A stretch of DNA of 22,154 bases from JAHWKS01 sp964458385 (GTDB lineage: Bacteria > Planctomycetota > Planctomycetia > Pirellulales > Pirellulaceae). Under the pieces are notes generated by a model. That model made no database searches and had not been told where the DNA came from. It was given only the letters and a program-made list of their open reading frames with translations. The translations under genes and the position numbers were made by a program. Below, in pieces: positions 7,714-16,111 of this stretch; within the stretch, counting starts at the first letter, position 1, and each line of letters begins with the position of its first letter. The stretch covers positions 1 through 22,154 of the forward strand of contig CAYWIS010000088.1 of NCBI GenBank assembly GCA_964458385.1, in the 5' to 3' direction.

Positions 7714-9705
7714 CTATAGGTAATCAAGCAGTGAAATTCGGAGTGTTGCCGCCGATTGACGGAGGGAGGCCTCCAACGAAGTTTGCCGAGCCGTGAGATT
7801 GGAAATGGTCTCCACTAGATCGGCGTCAATCTCGTTCGACAACGTGCGTTGCAGTTCGACGGTTTCATCCTCAAGCCGATACTCAAGGATTTGAAGCCCC
7901 TGTTGCCTGGCCCCTAATGTGCCGCGAGCGAACGTTACGCGGTCCAAGTCCTGTTGCAAAAGACCGGCCGCGCGAGAGATCTCTCGCAAGTCGTCGTTGA
8001 TCAGCGCTTGGTGTAGTCGTATAAGGGAGTTGAAAGCTCCGCCAGCCTCTTGAGGATTCACGTCGCGGCCCACCAGGGTATTTGTCGCTGGATTCGCCAT
8101 GGTCTCGATCTCGCCAACCGGAATCCATCCCAGGTCTAATGCCGCCTCGCTTTGCGTGGCCCGAATGATGGTCAATGGCGAATTGCCCGCAGGATTAGCG
8201 TCATTTAGCTCAATGCCGTTGCCGACCGACGCGAGCCGAGCCGTAACCGCGGTCAACGGATCCTGGTTATCCGGATGGCTGTTAATCAAATCGATAACAT
8301 CGCCCACTGTAACAGCGGACGATATATCGATCGCAAGCTCCACTCCGTCGCTACGGCGCAAGATAAAGTCGGCGCCTTCGACCGTGTGCACGCCGCGGCC
8401 ATAGTTCAAATCGCTAAGATAAGTGGCGCGAGTGAAAGTTCGCACACCTAATTGCGTTGCGGTGACGCCGCCGTTCTCGCCAATTTGGAAATCGGCGCCG
8501 CTGACGCGCGAGCGAATTTCAATTCCATTCCCAGTCGCATTGATTTGTGCGAACACCCCGGCAGGCGATCCATTCAAGGCATTGAGCACGTCCTCCACGG
8601 TCCGAGCATTTCGGAAATCAACTACATAGGTTTGGTCGCCTACCACGATCCGAAGTCCGGCATCGCGGTCAAAGGCGGCGCCGCCTCGCCCAAAAACTTG
8701 ACCTGTTTCGGGGTGTACGCCGATCAGGTCATCCAACGGTGTTGTGGGGCGAATCCGTGGATGGAGCGCCCTGCCGACAACTGTGTTCGTCTGATTATCA
8801 GCGGCAAGGATTCCCAGGGCCTCGGCGGTTGTCCCGCCTTGGACTTCTTCAATGGTTAACGTTCCTTCGGTTTGGGAGTCCAGAGCCAATGTCAGTCCCG
8901 TTGTTCCGATAGTGACGGTCACTTGGCGATTTGCAGGAGGATTCGCCTCGATGCGCCGGACAACATCGCCAATTGTTTCGGCGCCGGTCAAATCGACGAT
9001 GACCTTCGAATTCCCATCCGAGATCGCAATTGCCCCCAATATGACGCCCTCGCCCCCGTGCAGGTCAGCCAAACGAGTTGACTCGGAAAGTGCGGAAGTC
9101 AGTACGGTCGTCCCGCGAATTTCCGTTGAGAGTCCTCCTAGCACGGTGGCGCCAGATATGCTCATCGAGTAAAGCTGATCGCCGTCGGCGTAACTTCGCA
9201 GTTCCTTCTCATTGCCGTGATACACCACGACGCCGTCGCGGACTTCGTAAGGGCGAACAGCGCTGGAACCGGCAAAGAGATAACGATTGCGGAATTGGTG
9301 ATTCCCAATCTCGATGAACTGGCCGAGAATTGCTTGAATCTCTTGAGCAATTGCGCGCCGCTGAGCTCCATCCAACGTCGAATTCGCGGCCCGCACCGCA
9401 GCGCCATACGCTTCATTGATCAGGTCTGCGGTTTTGGCCATAGCGGATTCGCTTGCCGATAAATACGAGCGGGTAGTATTGAGATTTGCACGGGCCTGCG
9501 CCTTTTGCTCTAAGATACGCTGCAATGTCACGCCGCGCATTCCGGATGCGGCGTCGTCGCTGACCGCCAGCAATCGGCGCCCGCTGCTTAATTGGCTGGT
9601 CAAGCGCAGTAGCGCCTGTTGGTCCACCTGAAGCTGGTGCGTCAACCGCTGCTGAAGGAGCATACTGCTCGCACGACCAACGGGAACGGGATAGACGCCG
9701 GACAT
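7714..9705 (-). CDS. flgL: flagellar hook-filament junction protein FlgL, enlarged by three internal repeats
   Basis: FlgL forms the second junction layer between hook and filament and belongs to the flagellin superfamily. The N-terminal helical D0/D1 part (residues 1-145) has the typical LTSQLSSGRRLLAVSDD and NRYLFAG stretches. The C-terminal helical part (about 550-663) ends in the heptad-like ISNLTARQTSLEASLRQSA. Enterobacterial FlgL is roughly 317 residues; this one is 663. The extra length is in the middle and consists of three similar modules of about 90-100 residues (about 211-300, 324-420, 430-525). Each begins LxDLxxG, has a strand-rich core with a TxxDVxxxIN-type segment, and ends near a TxxxLG(I/V/W) element, resembling flagellin hook-IN repeats. 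They should form surface-exposed outer domains. It is last in the flagellar block, 66 bases after flgK. The ATG at 9705 is well supported. Confidence 0.93.
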   Translation of the reverse strand: MSGVYPVPVGRASSMLLQQRLTHQLQVDQQALLRLTSQLSSGRRLLAVSDDAASGMRGVTLQRILEQKAQARANLNTTRSYLSASESAMAKTADLINEAYGAAVRAANSTLDGAQRRAIAQEIQAILGQFIEIGNHQFRNRYLFAGSSAVRPYEVRDGVVVYHGNEKELRSYADGDQLYSMSISGATVLGGLSTEIRGTTVLTSALSESTRLADLHGGEGVILGAIAISDGNSKVIVDLTGAETIGDVVRRIEANPPANRQVTVTIGTTGLTLALDSQTEGTLTIEEVQGGTTAEALGILAADNQTNTVVGRALHPRIRPTTPLDDLIGVHPETGQVFGRGGAAFDRDAGLRIVVGDQTYVVDFRNARTVEDVLNALNGSPAGVFAQINATGNGIEIRSRVSGADFQIGENGGVTATQLGVRTFTRATYLSDLNYGRGVHTVEGADFILRRSDGVELAIDISSAVTVGDVIDLINSHPDNQDPLTAVTARLASVGNGIELNDANPAGNSPLTIIRATQSEAALDLGWIPVGEIETMANPATNTLVGRDVNPQEAGGAFNSLIRLHQALINDDLREISRAAGLLQQDLDRVTFARGTLGARQQGLQILEYRLEDETVELQRTLSNEIDADLVETISNLTARQTSLEASLRQSAATLRISLLDYL

Positions 9706-9771
9706 GGGAATTTCCGATTCTTAGTTTTCGATTGCAGAACTCCTGGATCTTGCCCTAGGGCTAAGCGGCGA

Positions 9772-11469
9772 CTAGAGATTGATCAGGGTATCCAGGAGTT
9801 CATTGACCGTCGAAATAAAACGGGCGGACGCCTGGAACGATCGCTGGTAGGCGATCATACGCACTGCCTCCTCGTCTAAGCTCACGCCGCTGGTAGCCAT
9901 CTTTTGGCCTTCCAGAGTTAACTTAAATGTCCGGTAACCCTCGGTCACGGCGCGTGCGGTGGCTCCTTGTTGGGCGACCGTCGCGACGAGCAGTTCATAT
10001 TTGCGTGCGAGCGAACCTCCATCCAGCGACGGCAATTCGGCATTTAACAACACAGCCAACTTCTCGGCGTTGTTTGCATCTTGGCCGATGCCGCCTTGAC
10101 TTACGGCCAACTTTCCAGGATCCCCCCGAAGAATCTGGCTTACTCCAATGTCGCGAGCCGAGGCGCCCGTAAAAAACGTATTCAATCCCCAAGCAGCTAA
10201 AACGCCGCTAGTGTCGTCGGCGAACGCGAACTCTAAATGTGGCGACTCAGCTCGAAGCGTAATGTGGCCATTGCGTGTTATTTCAGCCGCGATGCCTTCG
10301 ATAGCATTAAGGCGAGCGACTAACTGAGCAGGAGTCGTGTCGTCGGGAAGCCCGTTCAGTTCGACAGCAACATCCGTTGTGCGGACCAGGCCGGTATTGC
10401 GGTCGCGCACCAAGACTTGGAATATGCCGTTGTCTGGTGCGAAGGGGAGTCCCGCTTGATCAAGCGGAGAATGGGGATCTTTGATGGAGAATTCGCTGGT
10501 AATGGTCGTGAATCCGGAAAGCCCCTGCCCGCTTGTATACACGCGATTGAATTCAAACAACAACGTTTGTGCGAAGTCGTTCAACCCATCAAGAAAACCG
10601 CCCAGCACTTGATCGCGCGCCACAAGGATTCCCCCCAGTTCGCCTCCCGAGACATGGAGTGGAGCATCGGTCAACTCGATGCGCAGTTCATAAACTTGCA
10701 GTTCGCGATCCGCCCGGACTTCTGTGACAATACGCCTTGCCTGTCCGTCGAAAACTAGGAACTCCCCCCCAGAGAACACATTCACGGCGCCCGACTCCTG
10801 CTCAACCGCGCGCACGTCAATCAGTTGCGCCAATTGCGAGAGGGCTCGCTGGCGCTGATCGCGCAGGCCGACGGCATCGCTGGGAATAGCGCCGCCCCCC
10901 TCGGCCTGCACGATCCGCAGATTGAGCCGGGCAATCTCTTCGGTCAGCCGATTCACCTCTCTTGCCGTTACTACGATTTGTTCATTCAAGTCACTTCGCG
11001 CTTCACGGACTTGGTGGTCCAATTGGCGAATATCGGCAGCTAGATTGCTTCCCGCCAACACGGCCAGATTACGAATTGACGTATCCTCCGGTTGGTTGAC
11101 AACGTTGTGGAGAGAGCCAAAAAACTGTGTTAACGATGTACTCAGGTCGTTATCACTAAGTTCCCCGAGCAGTGTTTCCAATCGAACATACGCCTTTTCC
11201 TGAGCCTCCCCCTTAGCCAAATCGCTGATCGCGCCACGTAATCGTTCTTCAAGGAATTTATCTACCTGTTGAACGACCGCATGAACCTGCACGCCGGTTC
11301 CCAGCAGTAGTCCGCCCACGCGCCGCGGCCCCGCAGAGTGTAACTCCAGGTCCTGACGCAGGTAGTCCGGTGTGCTGGCATTGGCGATGTTATTGCCCGC
11401 TACCTGCAAACCGAGCTGCGCTGCAGAGAGCGCATTTTTGCCGATCTGCATGGAACCGAACAAAGACAT
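9772..11469 (-). CDS. flgK: flagellar hook-associated protein FlgK
   Basis: FlgK is the first junction protein, capping the distal end of the hook so the filament can assemble; it is exported by the flagellar type III apparatus with FlgN as chaperone. The 565-residue length is close to the family norm of about 550. The N-terminal rod-family helix and motif NNIANASTPDY occur at residues 26-36. The C-terminus carries the family signature GVSLDEEAVRMIAYQRSFQ followed by ISTVNELLDTLINL (527-565). The long middle part should form the variable outer domains. GGAG lies five bases before the ATG at 11469, a plausible ribosome binding site. It sits between flgN and flgL as in many flagellar operons. 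Nothing appears broken. Confidence 0.96.
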   Translation of the reverse strand: MSLFGSMQIGKNALSAAQLGLQVAGNNIANASTPDYLRQDLELHSAGPRRVGGLLLGTGVQVHAVVQQVDKFLEERLRGAISDLAKGEAQEKAYVRLETLLGELSDNDLSTSLTQFFGSLHNVVNQPEDTSIRNLAVLAGSNLAADIRQLDHQVREARSDLNEQIVVTAREVNRLTEEIARLNLRIVQAEGGGAIPSDAVGLRDQRQRALSQLAQLIDVRAVEQESGAVNVFSGGEFLVFDGQARRIVTEVRADRELQVYELRIELTDAPLHVSGGELGGILVARDQVLGGFLDGLNDFAQTLLFEFNRVYTSGQGLSGFTTITSEFSIKDPHSPLDQAGLPFAPDNGIFQVLVRDRNTGLVRTTDVAVELNGLPDDTTPAQLVARLNAIEGIAAEITRNGHITLRAESPHLEFAFADDTSGVLAAWGLNTFFTGASARDIGVSQILRGDPGKLAVSQGGIGQDANNAEKLAVLLNAELPSLDGGSLARKYELLVATVAQQGATARAVTEGYRTFKLTLEGQKMATSGVSLDEEAVRMIAYQRSFQASARFISTVNELLDTLINL

Positions 11470-11560
11470 AATGACTCCGTTGCGTCGTTAGTGCGCTCCG
11501 CCGCTATCCACGTGAGCAATAGAAAGAGCAAGTAAGCGATCGCCACACCGGCGCCGCCAC

Positions 11561-12061
11561 TCAGACTTCGTGATCCACCAGGACGCCGCCGTAAGAAGTT
11601 GGCGCGCCTCGTTCTTGGTACGTCGGATGGGGACGGCCGCCAGCAGCAAGAATCTCCAGCAATTGAGCGTAATGCAACAAGGAACGCTGGGCGATAACCC
11701 AGTTCGTTAGGCTCTCATGTTGAAGGAGCCGCATACGAGAAGCCGATTCGCTGACGCGTTTGCTTAAGTTCTCGCGATCACCAGCAATCGGTGAACTTGC
11801 TAGTTTCTCTAAGCTGTCGCAAGGAAGATTCCGTTGCCGAGCCGCGCGAAGCAGCTGCTGTCGGCGTTGATGGCACGATTCCAGTCGTTGACATACCTCA
11901 TGTTCCCGCTCATTCACCGCCGCCATGCCGTCGAGATCCCGGCGGACCATACAGTCGCGCTTTTCGGTCAACGTTGCGAAGAGTTCGTCCTGCACCTGAG
12001 AGATTTCGTCCAGCAGGCTCAAGATTTCGGCTTCCCAATCGATCGGAACCGCGGTCGTCAT
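11561..12061 (-). CDS. flgN: FlgN-type flagellar export chaperone
   Basis: Predicted cytoplasmic chaperone that keeps FlgK and FlgL unfolded and hands them to the flagellar export gate. The 166-residue product is almost wholly helical, with long amphipathic heptads such as ISQVQDELFATLTEKRD (20-36) and a second helix pair around 45-75 and 100-140. There is little primary-sequence signature, so the assignment leans on fold, length and position directly before flgK. Two starts compete. The ATG at 12061 begins right before the family-like helical region. A GTG at 12127 would overlap the flgJ stop as GTGA, giving classical translational coupling and 22 extra residues of unusual composition (MNLTPRRSCCDYF...). 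I annotate the ATG but cannot exclude the GTG. Confidence 0.75.
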   Translation of the reverse strand: MTTAVPIDWEAEILSLLDEISQVQDELFATLTEKRDCMVRRDLDGMAAVNEREHEVCQRLESCHQRRQQLLRAARQRNLPCDSLEKLASSPIAGDRENLSKRVSESASRMRLLQHESLTNWVIAQRSLLHYAQLLEILAAGGRPHPTYQERGAPTSYGGVLVDHEV

Positions 12062-12123
12062 GGGCTGTTCGAAAGTTACGAAGGAAATGAAGTAGTCACA
12101 GCAACTCCGCCGAGGCGTCAAGT

Positions 12124-12429
12124 TCACGATCGCCCAAGCATGAAAATTTCGTACATCGGCCCGGCAAGGTCGCTAGCGGTGCGTTTCGTTAGTTCGTCAG
12201 CAATCGCTTGATCCAATTGACCGCGAAAAACTTCCTCCGCCCTACCGCCATAAAAGTACTCGGGCTTCGCGGCGCCCTGACGCAGTGCGCCGATCATCTG
12301 GCCATAGAAGGTTTGCCCAAAAAATTGCTCAAAGGCTTCGCGCGTTTGGGGATCGTCGCGCTCGACTCTTGATGAACTCGAGGCGAAAAACGACGCGTGA
12401 AAACTCTGAGTTGTAATTGAACCAATCAT
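12124..12429 (-). CDS. flgJ: FlgJ-like rod-binding protein (no muramidase domain)
   Basis: Matches only the N-terminal rod-binding domain of FlgJ, which scaffolds rod assembly in the periplasm. The 101-residue product has the core AFEQFFGQTFYGQMIGALRQ (residues 32-51) and then GGRAEEVFRGQLDQAIADEL, the usual GG...FxxxLDxxxA pattern. The C-terminal peptidoglycan hydrolase domain of enterobacterial FlgJ is missing, so wall opening for the rod must come from a separate enzyme, as in many phyla. The ATG at 12429 is preferred; a GTG at 12438 would add three residues. It sits between flgI (41-base gap) and flgN, whose alternative GTG start overlaps the stop codon of this gene. Confidence 0.85.
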   Translation of the reverse strand: MIGSITTQSFHASFFASSSSRVERDDPQTREAFEQFFGQTFYGQMIGALRQGAAKPEYFYGGRAEEVFRGQLDQAIADELTKRTASDLAGPMYEIFMLGRS

Positions 12430-12470
12430 GGCTGTCACCGAATGAGTTTTGAGCTCGAATAGGCGTTGGA

Positions 12471-13550
12471 TTACTCGACGACCAGTTCGCCATAAAGCGC
12501 GCCGCTGCGCTGCAATCCCTTGATGATCTCGATCATATCTTGGGGGGGCGCTTTGATGGCGTTCAGTGCTTGAATTAAGCCCTCCAGCCGGGTTCGCCCT
12601 TCGGATGTCGTTTCGGCCCCAACGAATTGGTTCGCCGTGGTTTCGCCCGTCTGAATGGTCAACCCGTTATGGGTAATAGCAACCGGCCCGATTTCCACAT
12701 CAGCGCCGACGACGATCGTCCCTGCGCGTTCGTTAATAACGACGCGACGACTGCCGGCCACCATCGCCAGACGCGCGTCCATGACCAGAGCGACAAATTG
12801 TGCGGGATTGTTTCGATAATGTGGCGGGATCTGCACCACGACATTCACCTGGTCCAGCGCCACCGCCGGACGAGCGTCGGGACGACGCGGATCCTGAAAG
12901 TCGTATTCACTGTTGATCGCTGCGGCGACTTCCTGTGCGTTCTGCCACGTAGCATGTTCCTTATGAAGCACCAACGTAATGAAGTCTTCCCCGACAAAGG
13001 GATTGCGAAAATCCGCCTCCAATCGGCATCCGTTATGAATACGCCCCGAGGCAGGTCGATTAGGATCATCCAAATGAATTGGCCCTTGCGCTAGGGCATA
13101 GACCTGTGGATCGCCAGGGCGCGGACCAACCAAAGGAGTTGTCAGTAAATAACCGCCGTCGAGGCTTTTAGCGCTGAGCGCGTTAATCTGGCACGACACA
13201 ACGTCTCCTTGCCGCGCGCCTTGAGCGGGAACCGTTGCCGTGACCATTACTAACGCGACATTTTTTGCGTCCTTGAGTTCCTGCAGCACCGGGGTTCCAT
13301 CAGGATTCAAAGGCAAGGGGTTGCCCATCAGACGCATCATGTTGGCTAATGCCCGCGTCGTGGGGAGCGATGATCCATCCCCGGTCCCTTTCAGGCCTAC
13401 CACTAATCCCATTCCTTGCAGCGTATTCTCTTCCTGGCCTTTGACACGACAAAGGTCTCGTACGCGTCGCTGTCCCCATGCGGAAGACGTCGTACAGAAG
13501 ACAAGCGCCGCCATCACGCCCGACCAACCAATGAAAGAGCGTGCAAACAT
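12471..13550 (-). CDS. flgI: flagellar P-ring protein FlgI
   Basis: FlgI monomers form the P-ring, the periplasmic bushing around the distal rod in the peptidoglycan layer. The 359-residue product is near the usual 365. Residues 1-26 are a cleavable signal peptide (SSAWG|Q). The mature start RRVRDLCRVKGQEENTLQGM and the GLVVGLKGTGD motif are hallmarks of the family. The C-terminus shows LIQALNAIKAPPQDMIEIIKGLQRSGALYGELVVE-type helices, also conserved. The ATG at 13550 yields the signal peptide, with a weak GAGG about ten bases upstream. It lies between flgH and flgJ; FlgA, the P-ring chaperone, is encoded three genes upstream in the same block. Confidence 0.97.
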   Translation of the reverse strand: MFARSFIGWSGVMAALVFCTTSSAWGQRRVRDLCRVKGQEENTLQGMGLVVGLKGTGDGSSLPTTRALANMMRLMGNPLPLNPDGTPVLQELKDAKNVALVMVTATVPAQGARQGDVVSCQINALSAKSLDGGYLLTTPLVGPRPGDPQVYALAQGPIHLDDPNRPASGRIHNGCRLEADFRNPFVGEDFITLVLHKEHATWQNAQEVAAAINSEYDFQDPRRPDARPAVALDQVNVVVQIPPHYRNNPAQFVALVMDARLAMVAGSRRVVINERAGTIVVGADVEIGPVAITHNGLTIQTGETTANQFVGAETTSEGRTRLEGLIQALNAIKAPPQDMIEIIKGLQRSGALYGELVVE

Positions 13551-13599
13551 GACCGTTTAAACCTCGCATTCAGTAGTATTTGGCGGCAAACAAAGAAAC

Positions 13600-14265
13600 T
13601 TAGAAGGGATTGAACATATCCAACCACCGCACCACCCAACCGCGGCGATAGCTATCGCGAACGTGACCACGTTCTCGCTTCCAAACGTGAAGATGCGCAA
13701 TATGCTTGCTGAGAATAACGTTGCCGGGATCAATATCTTCGGGCCGGCATACTCCGCTTAGCGAGTACTCCCAAATTTCGTTGTTGTTGCGGAACGTATC
13801 GTGAGCTTCGAGCACCAGCAAACCATTGGGCCGAACGTCGACCACCTCGGCAGTGATATCAAAGGCAAGGGACTCACGCGATTCCATTTCTCCTTCGGCG
13901 CGATAAAGTTGATTTAGCTGGCCATTGATGCGCGGATCGCCATCACTTTGCGGAGCAGGCTTGATCTCCAATAAACTTTTCAACGCAATCCAGTCAGCAA
14001 GCACGGCGTCGTAAACGCCGTTTTTTCGTCGCTGCATTTCACCTTCAGCGCTCATCACCGCCTTCTTGTCAACTCGCACGGTAACCAGATCGTGTTTAGC
14101 AATCTGTCTTGGCGGCGGAAGTTGGTAATAGATCATGCTCGCATCGGACAATTCCATGCGCTGGTGCGGAAATGTCGGCGGCTGGCGAAATAAGCTTGAC
14201 TCCTGGGCCATTGCCGTCAGACCCGCAAGCGTGATCGTGATAAACAAGAGGAATTGCGACCTCAT
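13600..14265 (-). CDS. flgH: flagellar L-ring protein FlgH lacking a lipobox
   Basis: FlgH forms the outer-membrane L-ring. The 221-residue product carries the conserved segments IAKHDLVTVRV (55-65), the central strand run FDITAEVVDVRPNGLLVLEAH (from residue 135), SGVCRPEDI (170-178) and the canonical ending GWVVRWLDMFNPF. Residues 1-20 form a signal peptide ending TAMA|Q. In enterobacteria FlgH is a lipoprotein with a cysteine right after the signal peptide; here there is no cysteine near the cleavage site, so signal peptidase I processing is expected. The ATG at 14265 is preferred over the TTG at 14274, which would only extend the N-terminus by three residues. Position between flgA and flgI is standard. 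Confidence 0.93.
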   Translation of the reverse strand: MRSQFLLFITITLAGLTAMAQESSLFRQPPTFPHQRMELSDASMIYYQLPPPRQIAKHDLVTVRVDKKAVMSAEGEMQRRKNGVYDAVLADWIALKSLLEIKPAPQSDGDPRINGQLNQLYRAEGEMESRESLAFDITAEVVDVRPNGLLVLEAHDTFRNNNEIWEYSLSGVCRPEDIDPGNVILSKHIAHLHVWKRERGHVRDSYRRGWVVRWLDMFNPF

Positions 14266-14348
14266 GGTGAACAATTTTGTTGTGTATTGGGTGGTTACGT
14301 GGGGCAGTTTCCCAAAAGGTCCAACCTAGCGAAGTCGCAACCGCCAAT

Positions 14349-15137
14349 TTATGGCTGCGGTGTCGCGGTCGGGGCAAACACTTCAACCATTTTTGGTCCG
14401 CATACTCGTGCCCGGATTTTCTCTTGACTAAAGCTCGTCTCGATCATCACCCAGTCCGAGGCGGCTCCATCTTCCAAGGCAACTCCCTCCGCCATAAGCC
14501 TTACGCCGGGCGCCAACACCGCAACGCGCACCGGATCCCGCCGTCGCACAAGTAGCGGTGGCCGCAGCCCACGTGGATCAATTGGCTGCCCGGGAGCAAA
14601 GGCGCGCGTTGCCTCTTGTCCGACCACTAGCTCTACCTCATGTAAAAGGTTTTCAACATTACGCGGAGGAAACGGCACAAGTTGCACGTCGGATGCTTGG
14701 ATCACTTGCCCACGCTCCACCGGGCGCACCGCCGCCACAGCAAGCACAACGGGCTGCGCCTTCGGCGCTTCGGCCGCGATGGGCGTCGGAACGACCGGGG
14801 GGGTTTCGGGCTTCTTAACCTCGGCGCCACGAACAACGGTCAGGCTCGGGCCGGAGAATCGGCAATCACTCAGGTCAATCGATCGCAAATCAAGGATTTC
14901 CAGCAATTCTCTTAATCGCAAATATCGCGACTGCCCGGCCCCGGGAACCGGAAACAACTCGATTGAAGCTAGCCGCTCGCGGCGCTGCTCATCGTCCGCG
15001 TGGATTTCAGCAACATCCCCGAGCCGCACGAGCGCACCGTCCGGTTGACATTCGGAGCGCAGACGAACCTCGGCGGCAGACAACACGTTTGCCACACCGA
15101 TGAGCGCGACAATGAATACTCCGGACCGCAAAGCCAT
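14349..15137 (-). CDS. flgA: FlgA-type P-ring assembly chaperone with SAF domain
   Basis: FlgA is a periplasmic chaperone needed for FlgI polymerisation into the P-ring. Starting at the ATG at 15137, the 262-residue product has a signal peptide (1-21, LSA|A). It continues with an N-terminal region (about 22-107), a Pro/Ala-rich linker (108-128), and then the SAF-like domain (about 131-195) with ERGQVIQASDVQLVPFP and PGQPIDPRGLRPPLLVRRRDPV. The ending GVALEDGAASDWVMIE is also typical. A start at 15197 would add 20 residues and bury the signal peptide, so I reject it. The linker is longer than in enterobacterial FlgA (about 219 residues). It lies between flgG and flgH, with a 94-base gap to flgG. 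Confidence 0.9.
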   Translation of the reverse strand: MALRSGVFIVALIGVANVLSAAEVRLRSECQPDGALVRLGDVAEIHADDEQRRERLASIELFPVPGAGQSRYLRLRELLEILDLRSIDLSDCRFSGPSLTVVRGAEVKKPETPPVVPTPIAAEAPKAQPVVLAVAAVRPVERGQVIQASDVQLVPFPPRNVENLLHEVELVVGQEATRAFAPGQPIDPRGLRPPLLVRRRDPVRVAVLAPGVRLMAEGVALEDGAASDWVMIETSFSQEKIRARVCGPKMVEVFAPTATPQP

Positions 15138-15177
15138 AATGCAAACCGTTTTCCCGTAAGGCCAATCGAGTGCGTAC

Positions 15178-15204
15178 CTCGTAATTGCAAAGACCAACTA
15201 CGAG
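15178..15204. repeat. 6-bp inverted repeat in flgG-flgA gap
   Basis: CTCGTA (15178-15183) and TACGAG (15199-15204) flank a 15-base spacer in the 94-base gap between flgG and flgA. It could be an RNA hairpin or an operator, but arms this short also arise by chance. Confidence 0.25.
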
Positions 15205-15231
15205 ACGCGCCACCAGGCCAGAGCCTAAGAC

Positions 15232-16032
15232 TTACCGACGCAAAGTTGCGATGAGTTGCAGCAACTCATCGCCGGCGCGGATCGCCTGTGAGTTCAACTC
15301 AAAGGAACGTTGCGTGGTGATCAGGTCGATGAGCTCCTCAACTGGCTCAACGTTGGATGACTCTAAGCCTCCCGACTGCAATATCCCCAGGCCCTGGTTG
15401 CCCGGATTATCAATTACCGGTGCATTGGACGCATCGGTTTGGGCGTAGAGGTTCTCGCCCATCTTGAGCAGACCTTCGTTGTTCACGAAGTATGCCAATT
15501 GCAACCGGCCAGCTTCCGTGAGCGTTTCCTGGCCTGTCTCCCGTACCAGCACACGCCCGTCCGGCTGAATGCTGATCTCCTCCACGTTGTCGGGAATATT
15601 GATTTGCGGCTCAGTCAGGCGTCCGACTCCAGCAGAGGCAATGACGAGCTGATTCTGCGCATTGATCGCAAGCGTGCCCGCACGGGTGTAAAGGGTCGTT
15701 CCACTGGGATCACGCACCTGAAAGAAGCCATTGCCTTGGATTGCCACATCCAAGGGGCGTCCCGTTTCGCGGAAGGAGCCTTGGCGGAAATCGGTTTGAA
15801 CGCCCGACACTTGTACGCCCATACCAATCTGTTTTCCGATGGGCGTGATGCCCCCGCCGTCATCCTCCGCGCCGGGTAGACGTTCGGTTTGATAAATCAA
15901 ATCCTCAAAGTTCGCGCGATCTTTCTTGAAACCCGTTGTATTGACGTTCGCGAGATTGTGCGCGATGACATTGAGTTTCGTCTCAAGGGCTTGCATCCCA
16001 GTAGCAGCGGTGTACATCGCCTGAATCGACAT
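15232..16032 (-). CDS. flgG: flagellar distal rod protein FlgG
   Basis: FlgG builds the distal rod that passes through the P- and L-rings. The product is 266 residues, near the usual 260. The N-terminal rod-family motif NVIAHNLANVNTTGFKK is at residues 21-37. The middle has GNGFFQV and YTRAGTLAINAQNQLV typical of FlgG, and the C-terminal helix EPVEELIDLITTQRSFELNSQ starts at 229. AAGGAAG sits seven bases before the ATG at 16032, a good ribosome binding site. It is second in the flagellar block, 79 bases after flgF, and that gap holds two hairpins. Confidence 0.97.
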   Translation of the reverse strand: MSIQAMYTAATGMQALETKLNVIAHNLANVNTTGFKKDRANFEDLIYQTERLPGAEDDGGGITPIGKQIGMGVQVSGVQTDFRQGSFRETGRPLDVAIQGNGFFQVRDPSGTTLYTRAGTLAINAQNQLVIASAGVGRLTEPQINIPDNVEEISIQPDGRVLVRETGQETLTEAGRLQLAYFVNNEGLLKMGENLYAQTDASNAPVIDNPGNQGLGILQSGGLESSNVEPVEELIDLITTQRSFELNSQAIRAGDELLQLIATLRR

Positions 16033-16072
16033 GGTCTGCTTCCTTGCAAATCCGTGTTAACGTTAGGTTCCT

Positions 16073-16105
16073 AGGATGGCCATCCTGACCGCTGTTGCTC
16101 AACAG
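16073..16105. repeat. two adjacent dyads in flgF-flgG gap
   Basis: AGGATGGCCATCCT (16073-16086) is a perfect 14-bp palindrome. Six bases on, CTGTTG (16092-16097) and CAACAG (16100-16105) form a second dyad with a 2-base spacer. Both fall in the 79-base gap between flgF and flgG. They may bind a regulator or form transcript structure that tunes flgG and downstream expression relative to flgF; neither is followed by a T-run. Confidence 0.5.
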
Positions 16106-16111
16106 ATTGCT

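Noticed and set aside
9752..9761. Palindrome GCCCTAGGGC between flgK and flgL
   Set aside because: A single 10-bp palindrome can easily arise by chance, and there is no second signal nearby.
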